A stretch of 64,000 nucleotides of DNA from Mesorhizobium sp. B2-4-15 (GTDB taxonomy: Bacteria > Pseudomonadota > Alphaproteobacteria > Rhizobiales > Rhizobiaceae). Below, piece after piece: positions 59,045 through 64,000 of this stretch. Under the pieces are notes generated by a model that was not told where the DNA came from, did not search any database, and was given only the letters and a program-made list of their open reading frames with translations. Position 1 is the first letter of the stretch, and every line of letters begins with the position of its first letter. The stretch lies in contig NZ_VFUZ01000006.1 of assembly GCF_006658505.1 (NCBI RefSeq), forward strand, positions 207,423 to 271,422. The letters are read 5' to 3'. The position numbers and the translations under genes were made by a program.

Positions 59045-59199
59045 GATCGCTTGGGTCAAACTCGTTGTAGGCTCGGACGCGACGCTCAGCGGTTCCTCGC
59101 GATGACTTGAAAAATAGCCCCTACGGCGATGCGATTTTGTTTGCTGTCCCTCGAGACAGGTCCCGCCCTTGAATACCCAGCTGTCGGCCAGCCGTCTGA

Positions 59200-59580
59200 A
59201 ATCTCGCCAACGGTGGCTCGAGCCCTTGCGGCGCCGATGGCGCCGGCAAGTAGAATTCCGTTGCCGTCGCAGGCGATGCCGGTTAACGCCCTCAGCGCGG
59301 CTGCGACGTTGTCGGGACCACGCACGCGCTTGGTTTCCTGAGATGCGCCTGATCTGCGCAAGTCGTACCGCGGCATTGTCGATGTTGAGGATTTCGAGGT
59401 GGTCCTCGTTCTCCAAGCGGTATTTGTTGACGCCTACGATCACTTCTTCGCCCCGCATCGACCGCCGCCTGGCGATGCGTCGCGGCTTCCTCGAGCATCC
59501 TCTTTGGCATGCCGGTAGCCACGGCTTTCGTCATACCGCCAAGCGCTTCGATCTCTTCGATCAGCTCCCAAGCCTTGGCG
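59200..59580 (-). pseudogene. Fragment of canonical methylmalonyl-CoA mutase, frameshifted
   Basis: In three successive frames the minus strand encodes [60 protein letters not shown] and [12 protein letters not shown]. This is the region around residues 400-530 of a normal single-chain methylmalonyl-CoA mutase large subunit. It joins directly to an integrase fragment at about 59580. It has no start and at least two frameshifts, so it is non-functional debris. Confidence 0.8.
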
Positions 59581-60110
59581 ACCCTCTCCCCATGCAGGAT
59601 CGCAAAAGCGTAGATTTGCTTCAGGATGTCTCGCGCATGGATCGCCGTCGCCGAGCACCGCGTTCGACAACCTTGGCAACTGCGCTTTTGGATCGTCAGG
59701 GGTGATCTCAGGCAAGAGACGATTGCGCCACACGGGCAGAAGATCCCATTCATAGATATGACGCCGCATGGCCCGGGTGCTGTCCGCCATCGGCGCTGTT
59801 GTGAGCCACCTCTCACCGAACTCGCCAAAACTCTTCGCCTCTTTCGGGCACCGTCTGTCTCGCTGCTTCTCAATCGCGGGCGATCGTCCTTCGCCAATCG
59901 CCCGCTTGGCATCCAGACACTTCTCCCGTGCCCGGGCGAGTGAGATTCCGTCGTGTCCGTACTTCCCGAGATACACGGTCTCGCGCCGGTTGTTGAGCCT
60001 GTAATCCAAGCGAAACGAGATCGCTCCACTCGGCATGACGCGAACCTACATGCCATCGCGGTCGGCGACCTTGTGGATTTCGTCCTTTGGTTTTCAACGC
60101 TTAGAGGGCA
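59581..60110 (-). pseudogene. P4-type tyrosine integrase remnant
   Basis: Reading inward: AKPKDEIHKVADRDGM-like text (about 60100-60050), an in-frame amber stop at 60046-60048 where the family has Tyr, then SGAISFRLDYRLNNRRETVY, LGKYGHDGISLARAREKCLD (arm-binding DUF4102 domain) and WRNRLLPEITPDD. After another frame shift comes ATAIHARDILKQIYAFAILH. The catalytic C-terminal domain is lost and replaced by the mutase fragment. It probably mobilised the island once. Confidence 0.85.
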
Positions 60111-60139
60111 GCGTCCGTCAACATCCCAACCTCGTTCCT

Positions 60140-60154
60140 CAAAAGTACCGTCAG
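60140..60154 (+). repeat. Right copy of 15-bp direct repeat R2
   Basis: CAAAAGTACCGTCAG, identical to 15852-15866. It lies just upstream of the integrase remnant's coding region, as att or arm sites do. Confidence 0.5.
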
Positions 60155-60205
60155 TACAATTTGGACGGACCGTGGCAGAAAAACCCTTTTATTTTCAAAT
60201 AGCAA

Positions 60206-60218
60206 AAAAGTACCGTCA
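60206..60218 (+). repeat. Third copy of R2 core
   Basis: AAAAGTACCGTCA, a 13-base repeat of the R2 core, 65 bp after the previous copy and in the same orientation. Closely spaced direct repeats upstream of an integrase are typical of arm-type binding sites. Confidence 0.45.
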
Positions 60219-60356
60219 CGAGTCCTGGACGCGATGACGGCACTTGGAAAAATCGTGGTGGCAATATGTGGAAGGCCCGTCAGGCAGGCCGCCAGGATCA
60301 AACTCTATGTGCCAAGCCATCGAATGTCCTAGAGATGATTTAGTTTTATTTTCAAT

Positions 60357-60415
60357 GCCTTGCGTCTTAGCGTCGCGTAATTTCGGCGGCGTTTGTCAGG
60401 CCTAAATCACTCCCA
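60357..60415 (+). repeat. Right copy of ~58-bp direct repeat R1
   Basis: Partner of 15591-15648; 22 bp at 60374-60395 are identical and the flanks are similar. The two copies are 44.8 kb apart in direct orientation and enclose the AlpA gene, the catabolic genes and the integrase remnant. Confidence 0.7.
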
Positions 60416-60444
60416 ATGCAGCATTCAGATGGCCTGGAATCGTC

Positions 60445-60762
60445 ATGATCATGGCCCCCACTCCCATGAAGACGGAGCACCCCGATGCGGGTGTTCTTTT
60501 TGAGACCAGTGAGCTGCCGTCGCTTAGCCTCTCCCTCTACGTCATCAGAGAGCAATTTTCGGACATGCTACCTCGCTTCGAAGCACGTCGATTCAAGCAT
60601 TTTCATTTCACAGTAGAGGAAAAGGACGCAGAGGGCAGATGGCCTGTGCGCAGCTGGGGTATGGGAACCACTAGGCCGACTACTGGGAACCGGACGGGAA
60701 TGAGCTACAACGCCCAACAGCATAGCTACGAAGAGATTCGAGAGGCCATCTCGATATCGTAG
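60445..60762 (+). CDS. Hypothetical protein, 105 residues
   Basis: Unrecognised. The translation begins MIMAPTPMKTEHPDAGVLFE and is mostly hydrophilic, with a segment ARRFKHFHFTVEEKDAEGRW. No clear ribosome binding site. It may belong with the truncated frames that follow (60762-61000), which suggest a decaying accessory gene pair. Low confidence. Confidence 0.3.
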   Translation: MIMAPTPMKTEHPDAGVLFETSELPSLSLSLYVIREQFSDMLPRFEARRFKHFHFTVEEKDAEGRWPVRSWGMGTTRPTTGNRTGMSYNAQQHSYEEIREAISIS

Positions 60763-61000
60763 TGCGGCCCAACGATCCTCCTCGACAGTGGGCATCTCTG
60801 ATTTCGGAACTCGCCGACGAGTTCGCGCGACGGGAAGGAGGAACGCCGGCGGGCGCCCGGGTCAGCCATGGCGCCAATTCGCTCATCTCTTCGATACCGA
60901 ATTGGCCCGCGACGCCTTCTGGGACTTGTTTCGCCAAGGTATGATTACGCTCGGTCTAAACGACTATAACCCGGCTTGGCCTTGGTTTCGGGTGTCACAC
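60762..61000 (+). pseudogene. Truncated accessory ORF, ended by IS481 debris
   Basis: Two overlapping frames look like pieces of one protein: PRQWASLISELADEFARREG from one, and FDTELARDAFWDLFRQGMIT, LGLNDYNPAWPWFRVS from the other. The protein-like text stops where the IS481-type fragment begins near 61000. I do not recognise the family. Confidence 0.4.
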
Positions 61001-61275
61001 CTTGGCCGTGGCTGGAGCGCGTAAAGACAGTCATCCAACGGCAGCAGCGTATGCTTGCGGAAAGCGACGATGACCTCGATCGACAGCACCGTCGACTTCG
61101 GGTCTTTAGGTCCAGTCGGCAGATCGGCGACCGAAGTGCGCCCCTTCCACTTGATGACCGTCTTCTGATTGATGCCGTAGCGCTTCGAAAGCGCTCTCAG
61201 GCTCTCTTGACTATTTTGTATTGCTCGACGGATTGCCTCTGTCGTTGTGGCGCGCCCATGCAGAACCTGGCCCAT
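61000..61275 (-). pseudogene. IS481-family transposase N-terminal fragment
   Basis: From ATG 61275: MGQVLHGRATTTEAIRRAIQ, LRALSKRYGINQKTVIKWKG, PKDPKSTVLSIEVIVAFRKH, TLLPLDDCLYALQP. This is the helix-turn-helix head of IS481-type transposases. The DDE core is missing: the frame passes into unrelated sequence near 61000. Confidence 0.8.
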
Positions 61276-62919
61276 AGTGCCTCCTTCCAATCAGGGGAAA
61301 ATAATGCACCATTAAAGGTCGGGATGAAACACCTAGGTGACTTGATCATGCGGTTCGCAACTGCTGTACCGAATGCTCTCACGCCGAAGGACGAGGTCAC
61401 CCGTTCCCCTGTCCAAAAACCGTTCAGTAAGCTGATGCAAGGCGCGCCAGCTAATTCCGCGCGCCATCGTCACCTAATTTGAGAACGGCGTTGACACCCG
61501 CACCGAAACGGATTCGCGCGGCGACCACGCCTGTGGCCGCAAAGTCCCCCGTCAAGAAACCGCGCAAAGTTGCTGCCAAGGCTTAGCTGCCGGATCGAAC
61601 CGGCTGTTTTTAAGGCGGCGGATCAGACATGGCGAAGCCCGTCCGGCGGACAGGGCTTCTTTCTGTGTCTCAAGCGGATTTCACTCTGCGGCGCGCGAGG
61701 TGTTGGCTGCATGGGACAACGCTCGAACCGTCGTGGCGCACTTTTCCATCGGATTAACGGAGTATCGTCGGGGTTATCGAGGGCGGTCCGGCCGTCTGTC
61801 GATCGGCGCGTTTTCCGAAAACGGCCGTTCCGGCGCTAACCTCACCATATAACACCTCCTTACGGATAGGCGGATCGATTGCAGGCGAGGCCTTGAGAAA
61901 CCACACCTCGCGGCACTTTGGGTTGGATCAGCCATTTGCCGCGCTATCCTGTCGGGGCACCACCCGGTTTCATGATTCATCCATTTCCAAGACGATCCCA
62001 CGAAAGCTTCGATCACAAAGCGCGACCTGGATCGGTTGACCTGTTGGCCTACTTTCACCAGGCCCGGGCAATGCCAAGAAACTTGCCATCACCGCCAGCC
62101 CCACAGTGAGGCGGGGGCACACGACTTCTTCCTTCGGCTATCACGCGCCAGCCCTGCTGACACGCGATTTGCGACCGTTAACTGTTCCTCTGTTTGGACG
62201 TTGACGCTTACACTTTATTAGCGTTAGGAATGTGTTAATATGAGCAAGCGCTAAAAAAACGTCGATGATGAACGAGGGGACTCTACGCCATAGACTAAAG
62301 GGAACGCAGCGGCTGACAGAAATCAGCAGCTACGTCGTCGAGCCCTGATCGTATTGTCTGAGAGGAGAATGGCTTAAGCTTACAAGGCGGGTGTGAACAG
62401 GTGTGGGGGCATCTGTATTTGCAAATGAGTGCAAGTAAGGGTGGGTTTAGGGGTGATTTGTTCTCGAACCATGGGTGGCGATTGCATTGCAATATCGTTT
62501 TGCGACGCATCCAAAGCCGGCGATAACGCCTTCAGTTTCGTTGACGGTACGGCTGTCGCTTTTCCCTCCTCGCAAGATTTTTCTCGATTCTTTGAGCGAC
62601 GACTGCGCAAAGACATTTTTGCTTCATCGATAGCGAGTTTTCCGCCTGGACAGGCACAAAGCCCCCCGGGTTCAGGTTGCAAATTTTCGTCGGGCGTCAA
62701 GCTGCGTTCAGGGGAAGCGTGGCCGCCTGGCGTCCTTGGAAATGTCATTGGGCTGAGTGCGGACTCATATGATCCTGGCGCTCTTGCGCAGGATCAAGCC
62801 CACTTTCGAAAATGGCGAGTTTGCCCACATGGGGTGCATTTTTGATCGGACCACGCAGCAGGCGGCCCGAAGCGGCAACCTTTGACCGACAAGAACAACG
62901 AGTACGATAGGGGATTGGC
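61276..62919. other. Long gene-poor region
   Basis: About 1.6 kb with no convincing gene. A 43-codon frame without start (61455-61584) ends in a Lys/Ala/Pro-rich tail (APKRIRAATTPVAAKSPVKK), probably the end of a lost histone-like gene, and is followed by a terminator. Near 62190-62260 an AT-rich stretch with TTGACG may hold a promoter. Frames of 122-138 codons at 62380-62845 overlap on opposite strands and resemble nothing known. Confidence 0.5.
61635..61665 (+). terminator. Terminator-like hairpin
   Basis: AAGCCCGTCCG-G-CGGACAGGGCTT: an 11-bp stem with one bulged base, followed by CTTTCTGTG. It follows the Lys/Ala-rich gene tail that ends at 61584. Confidence 0.65.
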
Positions 62920-64000
62920 ATGGGAACGACCATCGGCACAATCAGCAACGACAATCTCGTCGGCGGCAGCGGTGATGATGTGCTGTCGGGAGGAGCCGGA
63001 AACGACCGCCTGAATGGCGGATCTGGCGCCGACACGCTGGATGGAGGCAGTGGTTTCGATACGGTATTAGGCGGATCCGGAGCCGACACCCTCATCTATC
63101 GGGCCTGGGAAAATCAGTACAAGATTGGCAGCCAGGTCTACGGTACGGGGACAACGGTCGGACAAACTGCTTTTTCCGGTTACGACATCTACGATGGGGG
63201 CAACGGCAGTGCTGCGAAAGGCACGGCGGAGATCGATACCCTCGTTATCTATTTGAGCAATGATCAACTGCTTAACGCGTCATTCATGACAACATTCAAC
63301 GCTGAACTTGCCCAGTTTCGTGCGTTCATTGCGGCAAACTCCAATGCTAACACCGGCCAAGCGGGTCAAGCAGAATTTACCTTCACAAGCATTAACCTCA
63401 AAGTCTCTGCGATCGAGCAGGTTTCTTTCGGTCTCGATCCGACTGCGCCCGTTGGCTTCGATGATACGAATGCAGCGGACCAAGTGCGCGAGGCCGGCGT
63501 CGGCCCGGGGAATACACTGTTCGCGGGCGATCCCACGGCGGCAGGCAACGTGCTGCTTAATGATACGGATTCCGATGATGGCCAAGCCACGCTGGTCGTG
63601 TCTGCGGTTCGTACAGGTGCGGAAGCTGGATCTGGAAGTGCCGGCACGGTCGGATCTGCGTTGGTGGGCACCTATGGCTCACTCACCTTGAATGCGAATG
63701 GAACTTATACGTACGCATTAAACAACAGCGACGTGGACACTAATGCGCTGGCAGATGGGGTCACAGTCAGTGAGGTGTTTACGTACACCGTGCGTGACCC
63801 TCACGGGCTTACCGATACTGCGCAGCTGACCATCACCATCACCGGCACCAACGACATCGTCTCGATCACCAGCGGTACTCAGAATGGCGCCGTCGTCGAA
63901 GATGCCCCGACCACTCCAGACACCACCGATTCCCTCAGTGCCGCAGGCACCGTCTCCTTCACCGACGTCGATCTAAGCGACGGCCACACCGCGTCGTTCA
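62920..64000 (+). CDS. RTX/VCBS-repeat surface or secreted protein (3' end outside window)
   Basis: 360 residues are visible. After MGTTIGTISNDNLVGG come five RTX-type glycine-rich nonapeptides (GGSGDDVLSGGAGNDRLNGG, GGSGADTLDGG), then a spacer. From about residue 160 VCBS/cadherin-like repeats begin: VLLNDTDSDDGQATLVVSAV, GTYGSLTLNANGTYTYALNN, SEVFTYTVRDPHGLTDTAQL, TITITGTNDI. Such proteins are large calcium-binding adhesins or type I-secreted proteins; the secretion signal would be at the missing C-terminus. ATG 62920 follows AGGGGATT. An RTX block at the very N-terminus is less common than at the C-terminus. Confidence 0.88.
   Translation, partial: MGTTIGTISNDNLVGGSGDDVLSGGAGNDRLNGGSGADTLDGGSGFDTVLGGSGADTLIYRAWENQYKIGSQVYGTGTTVGQTAFSGYDIYDGGNGSAAKGTAEIDTLVIYLSNDQLLNASFMTTFNAELAQFRAFIAANSNANTGQAGQAEFTFTSINLKVSAIEQVSFGLDPTAPVGFDDTNAADQVREAGVGPGNTLFAGDPTAAGNVLLNDTDSDDGQATLVVSAVRTGAEAGSGSAGTVGSALVGTYGSLTLNANGTYTYALNNSDVDTNALADGVTVSEVFTYTVRDPHGLTDTAQLTITITGTNDIVSITSGTQNGAVVEDAPTTPDTTDSLSAAGTVSFTDVDLSDGHTASF

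Noticed and set aside
62380..62845. Opposed frames of 122 and 138 codons
   Set aside because: They cover the same bases on opposite strands, have unusual composition and no family; probably chance.

Overview
The window looks like a chromosomal segment of a Mesorhizobium-type alphaproteobacterium (Rhizobiales). Evidence: a small secreted DUF680-type protein (6554-6760), a family I know almost only from Mesorhizobium; a Zur/ZnuABC locus with alphaproteobacterial Zur boxes; many ABC importers; and IS and integrase debris of rhizobial type. The identification rests on remembered family features, not on a search.

Layout. 1-5701: most of a giant soluble poly-HAMP hybrid histidine kinase (minus strand, running off the left edge). 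5956-7816: a SnoaL-like protein, a DUF680 protein and a divergent LysR regulator. 8154-15437: a zinc-homeostasis block (zur; a Zur-boxed operon of a CobW GTPase, a small protein and a degenerate hydrolase; a HupE/UreJ-like membrane protein with a partner; znuABC). 15.6-60.4 kb: an apparent catabolic island. A 22-bp identical core inside an imperfect ~58-bp direct repeat, plus a 15-bp direct repeat, lie at both ends. An AlpA/RdfS-like gene sits at the left end and a decayed P4-type integrase at the right end. Inside are two PotABCD-type importers, an oligopeptide/opine-type importer with a fused double ATPase, an IclR regulator, an enolase-superfamily dehydratase, an aldehyde dehydrogenase, two tandem BisC/DMSO-reductase-family molybdoenzymes, two Gfo/Idh/MocA genes (one frameshifted), a TIM-barrel isomerase and an IolD-like ThDP enzyme. 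60.4-64 kb: IS debris, a long gene-poor stretch and the start of an RTX/VCBS-repeat surface protein that runs off the right edge.

The most interesting system is at 46295-59044. A divergent LysR gene (DgdR-like) faces dgdA, an unmistakable 2,2-dialkylglycine decarboxylase. Downstream, mostly in tight tandem, are: the small subunit of a split B12-dependent acyl-CoA mutase, a MeaB chaperone, the large mutase subunit, an enoyl-CoA hydratase, an acyl-CoA ligase, an AraC regulator, a 3-hydroxyacyl-CoA dehydrogenase-like SDR, a thiolase, a branched-chain amino acid binding protein, and a small hotdog protein resembling 3-aminobutyryl-CoA ammonia-lyase. The mutase carries V90/D117/Q208, collinear with the diagnostic I90/D117/Q208 of 2-hydroxyisobutyryl-CoA mutase and unlike methylmalonyl-CoA mutase.

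Together these suggest a CoA-dependent route for 2-aminoisobutyrate (Aib) or a related dialkylglycine. The proposed order is Aib, Aib-CoA, 3-aminobutyryl-CoA, crotonyl-CoA + NH3, 3-hydroxybutyryl-CoA, acetoacetyl-CoA, 2 acetyl-CoA. It would run beside the known decarboxylative DGD route to acetone and CO2. The enzyme families are seen in the sequence; the pathway and substrate are inference.
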